Shown here one piece after another: positions 10,101 through 20,247 of a stretch of 64,000 nucleotides of DNA (positions are counted from its first letter, which is position 1; the number at the start of each line of letters is the position of its first letter). The DNA lies in assembly GCA_964017185.1 (NCBI GenBank), contig OZ024873.1, forward strand, positions 52,066,760 through 52,130,759, written 5' to 3'. This DNA is from Rugalucina vietnamica (lineage: Eukaryota; Mollusca; Bivalvia; Lucinida; Lucinidae). The position numbers were made by a program, and so were the translations under genes. Under the pieces are notes generated by a model that ran no database searches, was not told the origin of the DNA, and saw only the letters and a program-made list of their open reading frames with translations.

Positions 10101-13100
10101 CCTTTGTTCTAGAGCCATATGCAACATATTTCATTCATGAACATTAAAGCAAACATGTTTACAAAACACCCAAAATAAAAGTGCAACATCATAACATGTT
10201 AAAAACAGTGTATTTTTAGCATATAATCTCTCACTGACGCAAAATATTGTACACAATATGGTATCATTATATATCGTCAGAAAGCTTATTATCCCAGTGT
10301 TATAATAAAATAAAAACAATAGGTATTGGATAATATCACACTGAATTACAGATGCATAACATGACCAAGGTAGTAAAGGCAACCCTGATTGTGTCTCAGC
10401 CGACGTATGTATATAGCCCTGGGGCCAAAATATTTTCATGAGCATAAATCTTCTATCCATTTGCTCATTCCAAGCAAGTTTTTCTGACATATATTACGTT
10501 TTTCCTTTTTTCCCATTCAAATGCATGGGTCATCTAAGTTGACCTTGCCGTAAAATAGGTCAAGGTCATCCAAGTGTCATGATTTATACAAACTTTGAAG
10601 AGCTCCATTGCCTGATGCTTCATGCCAAGTTTCAAAATAATAGGCCGAATGGTTCTGCAGAAGATTTTTAAAGGTTTTTGCTATTTATAGCCATGGTGGC
10701 CATCCTGGTCATGTGACCATTTGTACAAACTTTCATTTCCTCTTCCTGAGGATGCTCCACATAAAGTTTGGCATTGACTGGCCAAGTGGTTTCAGAGAAG
10801 ATGATGTTTGAATAGCCCAAAATATTTTCATAAACATAAATCTTCTGTCCATTTGCTCATTCCTAGCAAGATTTCTCCATTTAATGGCATTTTCCTATTT
10901 TTTCCCATTCAAATGCATGGGCGACCTAAGTTGACCTTGCCATTGAAAAGGTCAAGGTCATCCCAGGGTCATGATTTATACAAACTTTGTAGAGCTCTAC
11001 TGCCTGATGCTTCATGCCAAGTTTCAAAATCATAGGCCTTCTGGTTCTGGAGAAGAAGATTTTTAAAGGTTTTTGCTATTTATAGCCATGGCGGCCATCT
11101 TGGTCATGTGACCTAGACCATTTATATAAACTTTCGTTCTCCCTTCCTAAGGATGCTCCGTATGAAGTTTGGCTTTGATTGGCCCCGTGGTTTCAGAGAA
11201 GACGTTTGAACATTGTGGACAATGAAGACGACGTCGACAACAGACGACAGAGCATGGCCATCCTATAAGCTCACCTGTGAGCCTTCGGCTCAGGTGAGCT
11301 AACAAGGTTCTAACATGTACACACGATCTCTGTTTTGAGCAAAAATATGAGAAATATTACAAATTTTCTACTGAATGTCTTTTATTTTTAGAGCTCTAAG
11401 AATGTGTTTTTGTAATGCGGCTCAACTTACTATCCATATGTGACATGAGCAGCCTGTCAGTACGCCCCCCAGCCTCCTGGAAGATCCTCACTGTTTCCCA
11501 TGCCGACTCGTTGTGACGTCCTGGGTGTATAGAGACAGGACAACCGAGCTCAGCTTCCACCTGGGCTGACGCTTGGATGGCAGCCCTCTCTGAAGCTGTA
11601 GAGATCAAAAACTATGACAATCAACAGAAGCATGCAAGCTTATAAGCTGGGGACACAAAACACATTGTTAGGATTTAAAACATCATATATTTTACTTTTA
11701 ATTGCTAAGAAAGCTTTATTGCTGCTTATGGAACTTGCTTGTGTTTTCTTTAAAGCATGATGTTGGCATTGTGTGGTCATAAGCGGTGTGGGAAACCAGA
11801 ATTACGATAAAATAACTGACTTTGGATAAGTAAATCTTTCACCATTGGTAGTATAATTTTAGCCACAAAATTTATTTACCCTTTAGGGGCAAGTTGCAGC
11901 CTATTTCTCCAATTATCCCCGCCTTGATCCCCGTCCCCTCACAACCCTCCAGTATCTCGGTTGTCATGGTAACAGACATCGCCTCCTGGGACAGGTTCAC
12001 AGTGTCTGGACGGGACACCTCAACGTAGTAACCTGGAGATAAAAACAGTGTACATTTCAAAATTGTCAAATTCAAACAAATTCACAAGAAAAATGTAAAA
12101 AGAATGATGCAGATCAAGTTTGCAGTAACTGCACAGCTGGTGAGTGCTTTTGTTTTTGCTTCAAGGATAGTACAATCCCTCTTCTCCTGTAATCCAAACT
12201 TTCAAGATTCTGGCCTTCTTCTGTGACTGTTCAAGTCGGTTTGTGTTGGACTTAGTTGGAAATCCTGAAGGCAGGTTTTCTCAAGACATGGCTCATTTCT
12301 TTCTGATTCATCAGGATAACATTTCCATGTAATATATACCCCTTTATGCCCTTTTTATATAGCAAAACTGGGGTATACAGAGTATACCTATTTTTCTTAT
12401 TTTTGATCTAAAACATAGATTGTAGGTATAGTACTCGTTAGAACCGCCTCGCTGAGGCAGTTCTAAGGTGTACCCACAATTAATGTTTTGAGCAAAAATG
12501 TTAAAAATATCTTTTTAATGAAAATTTCAATCTTTACAGCTGAAAAAAAAATCTCTGTATATTGCATAGGCAGGTTTTTGTAATGACTGTACCTGTGCCA
12601 GCTACAACATGGACACCAGACAACTGTGATAACTTCTTCAGAAACTGTATATCCCTCTGTAGACCATAGGTAGACTGTTCTACTATAGTACCACCACCGT
12701 TCTCCTGAGAAAAAATAACAAAATGTCAAGTGGTGCTGCTCTTGAACTGTTGAAACTGTGACAATGAATTACAACTTGTGCCTTGAATGTATGTCTCTCT
12801 GTCTCTACCTATGGTGTAGGTAAATTAAAGTATATAAACTAACTCAGCTTTACTTATTTCACTTAAAACTTGTAGCCGGTACAAGATACATGTAAATAAT
12901 CTTTTAATGAGTATCTAAAATCAACTTCAGTATTTGGTAAACTGATATAAAAGTGTAACAGCTACATTAAGACTATATCTGTCAATCATAGCCACATATT
13001 ATATGAGCCACGACGCGAGAAAATCGGTCTTCGGGTTTTCCAACCAGGTCTGACACAAATCGAGCTGTGCAAGCACAGAAGATGGAAATTCCGGATTTAG

Positions 13101-16100
13101 AAAATAGAATCGTAATATCCATGAAGAGAAAACAAAAGCGTTGATCAGCTTTGCAGTTACTGCGAAGCTTGATCAGCTTCGCAGTTACTGCAAAGCTGAT
13201 CTGCGCCTTTGTTTTCTCGTAGGCAAAAATCCGGTTTTCTCATGATGCAGCTCATATCCAATTTGAATAAAATTTGCATAAAATAGCTTTGTTTCAAACA
13301 TGCCCATTTCAGTTAAAGTCCAATCTACTAAAACATCAGCTCTTTCTTATCATATGAGAGACACTCTTATTATTTTATATGGTTAGAAACTAGTATATAT
13401 GAGCCGCCTCATGAGAAAACCAACAATCTGCATATGCGAAAACAAAGACGCAGATCAGCTTCGCGGTAACCGCGAAGCTGATCAGCGCCTTTGTTTTCGC
13501 TACACGGATAGTATACTTTCTCTTCTTCTTAAATCCAAAATCTCAAGTTTCTAGCCTGCTTCTGTGCTTGTACAGCTCGGTTTGTGTCGGACCTGTTCGG
13601 AAACCACATTGTTGGTTTTCCCACGAGGCGGCTCATATGTATTTCAGTTCAAAGTACATTGTAGAAACATACCTTGTAAAAGTTCATTTCCTCCATTAAG
13701 GCAGCTTTCTCCTCAAAATGACGGAAATTCTGCTGATTGGAATACCTAAAATATCATCAGGAAAACATGTCCGTGTAATGTATACCCCCTTGAACCCCAC
13801 TTTTATATAGCAAAACTGGGGTATGCAGGGGTATACCTATTTTTCTTATCTTTGCTCCAAAACATAGATTGTGGGTACACGTTAGGCGAGGCGGTTCTAA
13901 CGTGTACCCACAATCTATGTTTTGAGCAAAAATAAGAAAAATATCAATATTTTTTAGCTGAAAATTTTCAATTTTTATTGCTAAACTAACTTCAGTTTAT
14001 TGCATGGGCATGTTTTCGTAATGTCAAATATGGAATCTAGTAACTGCTAACTGCTCAATCTAAGACAGGCATACTGCTCAACTGTTATGGAATGGTCGGT
14101 TGGCTGTATTGATATTTTATGTATAATTGGTTTTATGTACAACTCAACAGTTAAGGTCATATAGAGATGGGGCCTCAATTAAAACTCTCCTCTGAAAGAC
14201 TGGAGAAGCCCTGGATTGCATTATGAAAACATGCCCATGCAATATACAGAGATTTTATCACCTGAAAAAAAAATAAACATTTCACCAACAAAAGATTTTT
14301 GATAGTTTTGCTCAAAACATATATTGTGGGTACCTAGGCGGTTCTAATGAGTACCTACAATCTATGTTTTGGATCAAAATAACAAAACTAGATAAACCCC
14401 TGTATATCCCAGTTTTAGTGTATAAAAGTGGGGTTTAAGGGGGTATTCATTGCACAGACATGTTTTCATGATGGAAATTACAATCCCTAGTTCACAAGGC
14501 AACAAAGCTTTACCACTGTGCCATTGAGACCTGCCATCCAGGAAAAGTAATACAACATTCCCATACCCCCCTCCCCCCCCCCAAAAAAACCAGAGGACCA
14601 ATGGTCCTGTAAACGCTCACCTGAGACCTGAGATATATACCAATAAACTTGTTTGACTAGAATGGTATTATGTATATATCCCCAGGTCAGAGTCAGAGCA
14701 ACCTCTGGAGTCAATTTCTTTTTTAAATCATAAAGATTCAGTCCATTTGCCAATTTACTGCAAGTTTTGCCCTTCAAATGACATTTTTTTCCTGTTTTTT
14801 CCATTCAAATGCATGGGCGGCCTAAGTTGACCATGCCGTAAAAAGGTCAAGGTCATCCCAAGGGCATGATTTATACAAACTTTGTAGAGCTTCATTGCCT
14901 GATGCTTCATGCCAAGTATCAAAATCATAGGCCTTCTGGTTTTGGAGAAGATTTTTAAAGATTTTTGCTATTTACAGCCATGGCGGCCATCTTAGTCATG
15001 TGACCTTGACCATATATACAAACTTTCATTCACTCTTCCTCAGAATGCTCCACATAAAGTTTGGCTTTGATTGGCCAAGCGGTTTCAGAGAAGAAGATGT
15101 TTGAATATCATGGTAATACACAAGTATATAGCCCCGGGACAGGGGCAGACAACCCTCTGAGCGCAAAATATTTTCATAAACATGAATATTTTGTCCATTT
15201 GTTCATTCCTAGCAAGTTTTTTGCCATTTAATGACATTTTCCTGTTTTTTCCATTCAAATGCATGGGCGGCCTAAGTTGACCTTGCTGTAAAAAAGGTCA
15301 AGGTCATCCCAAGGTCATGATTTATACAAACTTTGTAGAGCTTCATTGCCTGATGCTTCATGCCAAGTATCAAAATCATAGGCCTTCTGGTTTTGGAGAA
15401 GAAGATTTTTAAAGATTTTTGCTATTTACAGCCATGGCGGCCATCTTAGTCATGTGACCTTGACCATATATACAAACTTTCATTCACTCTTCCTCAGAAT
15501 GCTCCACATAAAGTTTGGCTTTGACTGGCCAAGCGGTTTCAGAGAAGAAGATGTTTGAATATCATGGTAATACACAAGTATATAGCCCCGGGACATGGGG
15601 CAGACAACCCTCTGAGCCCAAAATATTTTCATAAACATGAATATTTTGTCCATTTGTTCATTCCTAGCAAGTTTTTTTCCATTTAATGACATTTTCCTGT
15701 TTTTTCCATTCAAGTGCATGGGCGGCCTAAGTTGACCTTGCTGTAAAAAAGGTCAAGGTCATCCCAAGGTCATGATTTATACAAACTTTGTAGAGCTTCA
15801 TTGCCTGATGCTTCATGCTAAGTTTCAAAATCATAGGCCTTCTGGTTCTGGAGAAGAAGATTTTTAAAGGTTTTGGCTATTTATAGCCATGGCGGCCATC
15901 TTGGTCATGTGACCAGGACCATTTATACAAACTTTCGTTCCCCCTTCCTAAGGATGCTCCATGTGAAGTTTGGCTTTGATTGGCCAGGTGGTTTCAGAGG
16001 AGAAGATCTTTGAAATTGTGAACGACGGACGACGGACGACGGACGACGACGGACGACGACGGACGCCGGAGCATGGGTATACTATAAGCTCACCTATGAG

Positions 16101-19100
16101 CCTTCGGCTCAGGTGAGCTAAAAAGCTAGAAACCCTTTGTACAACTATAACATTTCATAAATTTTAAAGAAAGAGGCAGCAGTTGCATTACGATGGGTAT
16201 GGTCAAAATACCTGTACTTACGGATGTTGATGGAGCCACCACAGCATGTCAATAGTAATGTCGGCGTCCGAGAACTTCTGATATGGCCCCGTATCTTTCA
16301 CCTCCAATGGTTTTGAGTTACAACACAAGTGCTCATGGGCCATCGTCTTCCCCGCATCTTGTGGTCTGATGGTACCCAACACTGGAAATGTTAGCACTTT
16401 GTTACATTGACACCTAAGATGCACAACATTACGGAAACTTGCCCATGCAATATATAGAGAATTTTTCAAAAGCAAAAATTGAAAATTTCATTGGGAAAAC
16501 TTTGATATTTTTAGTAATTTTGCTCAAAACATTGATTGTGGGTACACCAAGGCTGTTCTAACGAGTACCCGCAATCTATACAAGAAAAGTAGGTATACAC
16601 CTGCATTCCCCAGTTTTACTATATAAAAGTGGAGTTTAAGGAGGTATTCATAGCAAGGACATGTTTTCCTGTTCAACTTTTTTACACTTTTAACATCCAA
16701 GGGTTTAGAGACTATGTTATAGCACAGATGTTCTTGGGCCATTGTCTTCCCCTCGTGTTGAGATGACACCCAACACTGCAAATGTTTAAGCTGTCTTACT
16801 TCAAACATTACAATATTCCTCTACTTTTTATTTGCTTTTCCAATTTTGTGAAAATATTTTACCAGTATTCCGGCAATTTGTCCCAAAATTTCTAAAATTT
16901 ATAATACACTATAATTTCTATAAGCAATGTTATAAACAAAGTGGAGGGGTTGCACAGTTAACACTTAAAGCACTAAATACAACATATGCAAAATAGCTAA
17001 AATAAATTAGTAATCTGGCTTATCATGAGCTCTCGTCTGAGCCTAATGCCTGTTTGCCTTTTAGCCTCTGAATTTTCAATCACAAACAATTTTAATAAAG
17101 TATTCTATTAACTTCCATAACTGCTTCTTGGCATGTTAAGGGTTAACTCTGGTAATTACTTTATACCTTTTTCAATTATACCAAATCATTAATATGCAAA
17201 ATAAAAGATCATTAATATGCACAATCAGGAATAGTTAAAATGTTTGAGCATGTGTATGCATATAAGCCGAGACATGAAAAAAACGGTCTTTGTGATTTCC
17301 GACCATGTCCGTCACAAATCGGCCTGTACAGTCACAGAAAAAGGCTAGAAGCTTAAGATTTTGGATTTAAGAAGAGGAATTGTGCTATCCGAGTAGCGAA
17401 AATAAAGGGGCTGATCCGTTTCGAGGTTACCGTGAAGCTGGTCTGCGCCTTTGTTTTCGCCTTGGCAAAAATCCAGTTTTCTCATGACGCGGCTCATATG
17501 GTAGATGGAAATCTTACTTCACAAAATTAATGTTATTGGCTTTACACTTTGGCCATTTCAAGTCACCTTCGGTAGCTGTTCAGCTCATTAACAGAGCTAG
17601 ACCTGGTCCCAAGACGATTGTTGCCATTGAACATTTATAAGCAGGAAAAATTTCAGGTTTTGGTGATTTAGACTGAAAATTTCAATTTATTTTGTCTATT
17701 TCAATATTTATGGACAATGTAAATAAATTTCAGTCTCAGTTGAGTTGAACATAAAAAAAGTTTTATAACCTCGGGGCCTGGTCCAAAGGTTATTAAACTT
17801 TTTTTCATGCTCAACTCAGCTGAGACTAAAATCATTCCTGCTCATAAATGGTAAAATGCCAACAATAATTGTTGTAAGCATTTTAACATTTATAAGCAGG
17901 ATAAACTAGAATTGTCAGAGAATCTGACTATAGCCCCGCTTCTCAGCTTTTTTGCAGGGTGAAAAAAACAAATTTGACAGGTAACTATCACAAGCTAGAT
18001 CTCGTCAATATTGATGCACATACAAAATTTGGTCTGATTATGTCAATTCGTTCTCAAGATATTGAGCGGAGACGAAATTCTGACCTCAATAACGGGCCAT
18101 AACTCCGTCAAAATTTTGCGAAAAATTATGGGTAATAATCCCAAGCTAGATCTTGTCAATGATGATGTGCATACAAAATTTGGACGGATTCTGTCAATTC
18201 GTTCTCAAGATATTGAGCGGAAACGAAATTCTGAAGTCAATCAAGGGCCGTAACTACGTCAAAATTTTGTGAAAAATGACGGGCAACAATCCCAAGCTAG
18301 ATCTTGTCAATGTTGATGTGCATACAAAATTTGGTTGGATTCTGTCAATTCGTTCTCAAGATATTGAGCGGAAATGAAATTCTGATGTCAATCAAGGGCC
18401 GTAACTCTGTCAAAATTTTGCGAAAAATGACGGATAATAATCCCAAGCTAGATCTTGTCAATGATGATGTGCATACGAAATTTGGTTGGATTCTGTCAAT
18501 TCGTTCTCAAGATATTGAGCGGAAACGAAATTCTGACGTCAATCAAGGGCTGTAACTCCGTCAAAATTTTTGCGAAAAATGACAGGTAACAATCCCAAGC
18601 TAGATCTAGTCAATGTTGATGTCCATACAAAATTTGGTTGGATTCTGTCAATTCATTCTCAAGATATTGAGCGGAAACGAAATTCTGACGTCAATCAAGG
18701 GCCGTAACTCCGTCAAAATTTTGCGAAAAATGACGGGTAATAATCCCAAGCTAAATCTTGTCAATGTTGATGTGCATACAAAATTTGGTCGGATTCTGTC
18801 AATTCGTTCTCAAGATATTGAGCGGAAATGAAATTCTGACGTCAATCAAGGGCCGTAAATCCGTCAAAATTTTGCAAAATATGACGGGCAACAAGCCCAA
18901 GCTAGATCTTGTCAATGATGATGTGCATACAAAATTTGGTCGGATTCTGTCAATTCGTTCTCAAGATATTGAGCGGAAACGAAATTCTGATGTCAATCAA
19001 GGGCCGTAACTCCATCAAAATTTTGCGAAAAATGACGGGTAACAATCCAAAGCTAGATCTTGTCAATGATGATGTGCACACAAAATTTGATCCGATTCTA

Positions 19101-19798
19101 TCAATTCGTTCTCAAGTTATTGAGCGGAAACGAAATTCTGACGTCAATCAAGGGCCATAACTCTGTCAACATTTTGCAAAAAATGACGGGCAACAATCCC
19201 AAGCTAGATCTTGTCAATGTTGATGTGTATACAAAATTTGGTCAGATTCTGTCAATTTGTTCGTAAGATATTGAGCGGAAACGAAAGGTTCACGGAATGA
19301 CGGAATCACGGAACCACGGAAGGACAGGGTGAATCCAGTATAGCCCCACTTTTCCAAAGCGGGGCTATAATAATTTGTAAACTTTTGTGTTCTTAACATC
19401 AAATTTCCACTGATTTTGGCTAGTTCAAATTAATGAGGAATTAAAAAAGTTTTATAACCTTGGGCTCTTTTGAAAGCTAGGGACTAAACCGCTCCAGTCA
19501 AACCCAGGCCATTCCCTGGTATGATCTTGTCAGATTCTGACTTTTTTCACCAGTTATACTTAATTTGAGATTCTCATCATACAATTTTCTTTAACTACAC
19601 ATCAACCTCATTATGCTGCACCTCACTGTAATGCAGTTTTCATTATGAAACAGCCATGTCGTAGCTCCTCAATTGCAAACTAAGTCACATTAATGTAACA
19701 TTTCACTTACAACACCTTTTGCTTCTGTGGACCCCAAAGGTAGCGTTATATGTACCTGTGAGTATCTTTCCTGACAGATCTTCTTTGTTCTTAGCCAT
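7032..19798 (-). CDS. PTER: Phosphotriesterase-related protein (PTER-like N-acetyltaurine amidohydrolase family), complete, 8 coding exons
   Basis: Joining 19756-19798, 16222-16381, 13673-13745, 12593-12704, 11880-12032, 11431-11595, 8178-8395 and 7032-7166 on the minus strand gives 1059 nt: 352 residues plus a stop, close to the 349 of human PTER. All introns are GT-AG and every exon phase fits. The protein is a TIM-barrel metal-dependent hydrolase. Expected binuclear-metal ligands are visible: H30 and H32 in AHEHL, E172 in IIGEIGC, H204 in IHPGR, H233 in MSHMD and D301 in GQDIH. The fourth ligand position is Glu, as in vertebrate PTER, where bacterial phosphotriesterases have a carboxylated Lys. 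Vertebrate PTER has been reported to hydrolyse N-acetyltaurine; that role here is inferred by homology. Expected to be cytosolic: no signal peptide. A 5' untranslated exon upstream is likely because an acceptor-like ttttcag precedes 19825. Introns are large because of inserted repeats. Confidence 0.93.
7200..7258 (-). repeat. S1 SINE 3'-end fragment
   Basis: Holds the S1 tail (gaggcttaacgtcccagtca, tttcagccat) flanked by tttgtttg. The tRNA-like head is missing. Confidence 0.6.
7345..7520. mobile_element. M3 MITE
   Basis: Arms caggtcaacctcatt and aatgaggttgaactctg are inverted, with tatctttggggtcca inside. Related copies at 19585-19754 and 52125-52392. It lies in PTER intron 7. Confidence 0.65.
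7955..8143 (-). mobile_element. S1 tRNA-derived SINE
   Basis: Minus-strand copy with head gcgcggtggcgagagtggtt, a degenerate box B ggttcaatccc, the block tccttgagcaagacac and tail gactgggacgtt. Its 5' end stops about 35 bases short of the PTER exon 7 donor. Confidence 0.75.
8178..8395 (-). CDS. PTER: PTER exon 7
   Basis: Longest exon, residues 236-308, with [25 protein letters not shown] and [13 protein letters not shown]301 is the last metal ligand by homology. Acceptor ttccag, donor gtaggt. Confidence 0.93.
8400..8626. mobile_element. M1 MITE, degenerate
   Basis: Retains gcgaaaacaaaggcgcagat and the inverse tttgttttcgc, with most of the inner palindrome deleted. It lies 5 bases beyond the PTER exon 7 acceptor region. 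Confidence 0.7.
8744..11300 (+). mobile_element. R1-family element, long copy
   Basis: Starts ccagaggaccaatggtcctg, with acgctcacctgag nearby, and ends ggctcaggtgagctaa. The interior has R1 modules with ttgaccttgcc, ggtcaaggtcat, catgccaagtttcaaaat, tagccatggcggccatcttg and tttggctttgattggcc, at about 8930-9270, 10490-10810 and 10870-11220. It is itself interrupted by a TIR element (9270-10401). No transposase frame. Confidence 0.75.
9270..10401. mobile_element. TIR element nested inside R1
   Basis: The inverted ends ggctgagacacaatcaagg (from 9271) and its complement finishing ctcagcc near 10399 bracket 1.1 kb unrelated to R1. The R1 module resumes with tatgtatatagccctgggg. No coherent protein was found inside. 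No flanking duplication could be fixed. Confidence 0.65.
11431..11595 (-). CDS. PTER: PTER exon 6
   Basis: Residues 181-235, with [20 protein letters not shown] and LLMSHMD. H204 and H233 are metal ligands by homology. Acceptor ctacag, donor gtaagt. Confidence 0.93.
11596..11879. other. PTER intron 5, nothing further seen
   Basis: Short intron without a recognised repeat. Confidence 0.5.
11880..12032 (-). CDS. PTER: PTER exon 5 (metal-bridging Glu)
   Basis: Residues 130-180, with [16 protein letters not shown]172 occupies the position of the carboxylated lysine of bacterial phosphotriesterase. Acceptor ctccag, donor gtaaat. Confidence 0.93.
12110..12297. mobile_element. M1 MITE, one-sided
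   Basis: Keeps the centre-to-right half (gctggtgagtgcttttgttt ... ttctcaagacatggctca); the left arm is mostly gone. In PTER intron 4. Confidence 0.65.
12308..12592. mobile_element. M2 MITE
   Basis: Left outer part with atacccctttatgccc and actggggtatac. Centre gttagaaccgcctcgctgag and inverse. Right arm gcaaaaatgttaaaaatatc to gcataggcaggtttttgtaa. Ends at the PTER exon 4 donor. Confidence 0.8.
12593..12704 (-). CDS. PTER: PTER exon 4
   Basis: Begins after ttctcag with [18 protein letters not shown] and ends [10 protein letters not shown] before gtacag. These are the NGGG and GVHII.G.G segments of the family. An M2 MITE abuts its donor side. Confidence 0.92.
13001..13256. mobile_element. 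M1 MITE with duplicated inner stem
   Basis: Full outer arms. The inner stem gatcagcttcgcagttactg occurs twice in succession, giving an extra half-palindrome. Confidence 0.85.
13395..13637. mobile_element. M1 MITE, near-perfect inner palindrome
   Basis: gatcagcttcgcggtaaccg and its inverse are intact; outer arms gagccgcctcatgag / cacgaggcggctc. It ends just downstream of the PTER exon 3 donor. Confidence 0.88.
13673..13745 (-). CDS. PTER: PTER exon 3
   Basis: Short 73-nt exon between ttttag and gtatgt, reading [17 protein letters not shown] and then MEEMNFYK. It aligns with the vertebrate segment AYSHKENLQLN and the following ELLYFK. Completed codon at the 5' side, phase 0 at the 3' side. 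An M1 copy ends 35 bases downstream in the intron. Confidence 0.9.
13758..14025. mobile_element. M2 MITE, reference-quality copy
   Basis: Centre gtgggtacacgttaggcgag and the inverse cggttctaacgtgtacccac; flanks gctccaaaacatag / ctatgttttgagcaaaaat; outer arm with gcatgggcatgttttcgtaa. Confidence 0.85.
14220..14474. mobile_element. M2 MITE
   Basis: tatgaaaacatgcccatgca to gacatgttttcatgat, opposite orientation to the 13758 copy. The centre is shortened to gtgggtacctaggcggttct. Confidence 0.82.
14589..16119 (+). mobile_element. R1-family element with tandem internal modules
   Basis: Starts accagaggaccaatggtcct after a C-run (14572-14581). Three head-to-tail modules of about 400 bp begin near 14790, 15230 and 15690, each with ttgacc(t/a)tgc, ggtcaaggtcatccca, tagccatggcggccatctt and tttggctttga. 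It ends in a gacggacgac microsatellite and ggctcaggtgagcta. In PTER intron 2. Confidence 0.8.
16021..16070. repeat. GACGGAC microsatellite-like run
   Basis: Repeats of gacggacgac just before the R1 3' terminus. Similar shorter runs precede the R1 ends at 11228 and 39768. Confidence 0.8.
16222..16381 (-). CDS. PTER: PTER exon 2 (metal-binding HxH motif)
   Basis: Acceptor ttccag, then residues 15-68 including [19 protein letters not shown] and a Trp-rich end (MLWWLHQHP), then donor gtaagt. Phase 1 in, phase 2 out. A decayed second copy lies upstream at 16687-16820. Confidence 0.92.
16430..16672. mobile_element. M2 MITE
   Basis: attacggaaacttgcccatg to aggacatgttttcctg, with gtgggtacaccaaggctgtt in the centre. 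It sits exactly between PTER exon 2 and its decayed duplicate. Confidence 0.82.
16687..16820 (-). pseudogene. Decayed duplicate of PTER exon 2
   Basis: On the minus strand the sequence after ttgcag at 16775 starts TGTTGGGTGTCATCT and contains gggaagacaatggcccaaga and cttggatgtt. This parallels exon 2 (TGTTGGGTACCATCA, GGGGAAGACGATGGCCCATG, ATTGGAGGT). It has a small deletion that shifts the frame and a Q for the first metal-binding His, so it cannot encode the motif. Homology also covers about 45 bases of the upstream intron (aaatgtt ... acattac), so this is a segmental duplication and not chance similarity. Confidence 0.75.
16821..17258. other. PTER intron 1, AT-rich, nothing recognised
   Basis: No repeat or exon identified; aatcattaatatgca is repeated once near 17190-17220. 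Confidence 0.45.
17259..17500. mobile_element. M1 MITE
   Basis: catataagccgagacatg to catgacgcggctcatatg. The inner palindrome is mutated on its left side (gatccgtttcgaggttaccg). Confidence 0.82.
17560..17915. mobile_element. M4 palindromic repeat
   Basis: Two inverted halves around 17780: aacatttataagcaggaaaa and gttttataacctcggggcct against the reverse order at 17800-17900. A related copy is at 26140-26320. The 151-bp array element starts immediately after it. Confidence 0.65.
17929..19369. mobile_element. TA-flanked element filled by a 151-bp tandem array
   Basis: Ends tagccccgct (from 17931) and agcggggcta (to 19367), each bordered by TA, suggest a Tc1/mariner-type non-autonomous element. 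Almost the whole interior is tandem repeat. A short non-repeated tail (cacggaatgacggaatcacg) precedes the right end. Confidence 0.65.
17985..19290. repeat. Tandem repeat, 151 bp x about 9
   Basis: Units begin near 17991, 18142, 18292, 18443, 18594, 18745, 18896, 19047 and 19198 at caagctagatcttgtcaatg. Each contains acaaaatttggtcggattct, tcaattcgttctcaagatat, tgagcggaaacgaaattctg and gggccgtaactccgtcaaaa. Open frames recur because 151 is not a multiple of three and each unit lacks stops in one frame; they are not genes. Confidence 0.95.
19585..19754. mobile_element. M3 MITE at PTER exon 1 donor
   Basis: acatcaacctcattatgctg to ggaccccaaaggtagcgtta. The right end lies 2-6 bases from the exon 1 splice donor at 19755. 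Confidence 0.6.
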
Positions 19799-19825
19799 AT
19801 TCGAAATGTACCTCCTCTACACAGC
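19756..19825 (-). CDS. PTER: PTER exon 1 (coding 19756-19798, with 5' UTR to 19825)
   Basis: Reads [14 protein letters not shown] plus one base, then a gtacat donor. LSGK matches the start of vertebrate PTER (LSGKVQT). Upstream an acceptor-like ttttcag ends at 19826, so the rest of the 5' UTR is probably on a farther exon that I could not locate. An M3-type repeat end (aacgctacctttggggtcc on this strand) begins only about 6 bases past the donor. Confidence 0.85.
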
Positions 19826-19948
19826 CTGAAAATGTATTAAAATAACTGATTATAAATTAATCTTTCAAAAATTCTAATTTTTGCACACAGATGCAGACCA
19901 GCTTCACTACAAAACAGGCAGAGCTGCTAACTGTTCATCGCCTTCATT

Positions 19949-20172
19949 ATATGAGCTGCCTCATCAGAAAACCAAACATTTTGTATGCAAAAACAAAGGC
20001 GCAATCAGCTTCACAGTAACTGCGAAGCAGATCAGCGACTTTGTTTTCGCTACACTGATAGTTTAATTTCTCTACTTTCTAAATCCAAAATTTCCAGCCT
20101 CTAGCCATCTTCTGTGCTTGTACAGCTTGGTTTGTGTCTAACTTGTTCGGAAATCACAATGTTGGTTTTCTC
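19949..20172. mobile_element. M1 MITE
   Basis: tatgagctgcctcatcag start; inner stem caatcagcttcacagtaact; right arm ends ttggttttctc. Upstream of PTER exon 1. Confidence 0.78.
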
Positions 20173-20247
20173 AAATTAATCCTTCAAAAGTTCCAATTTT
20201 TGTAAACAGATACAGATCAGCTTCACTACAAAACAGACTGAGCAGCA

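Larger units (their letters stand above)
8685..11385. mobile_element. M2 MITE split by an R1 element
   Basis: The left arm at 8685-8742 (ttttgctccaaagcatatat ... ttagaac) and right arm at 11306-11385 (ggttctaacatgtacacacg ... tgttttgagcaaaaat) are the two halves of the M2 palindrome seen intact at 13758-14025. The R1 element in between (8744-11300) was inserted near the palindrome centre. Confidence 0.75.

Noticed and set aside
18062-18555. Exons of an unknown gene inside PTER intron 1
   Set aside because: Every unit of the array gives the same open frame; no splice logic or start context.
17985-19290. CRISPR array or coding gene
   Set aside because: Units of 151 bp are contiguous without unique spacers, and the frames repeat the same peptide; it is a tandem satellite in an animal intron.
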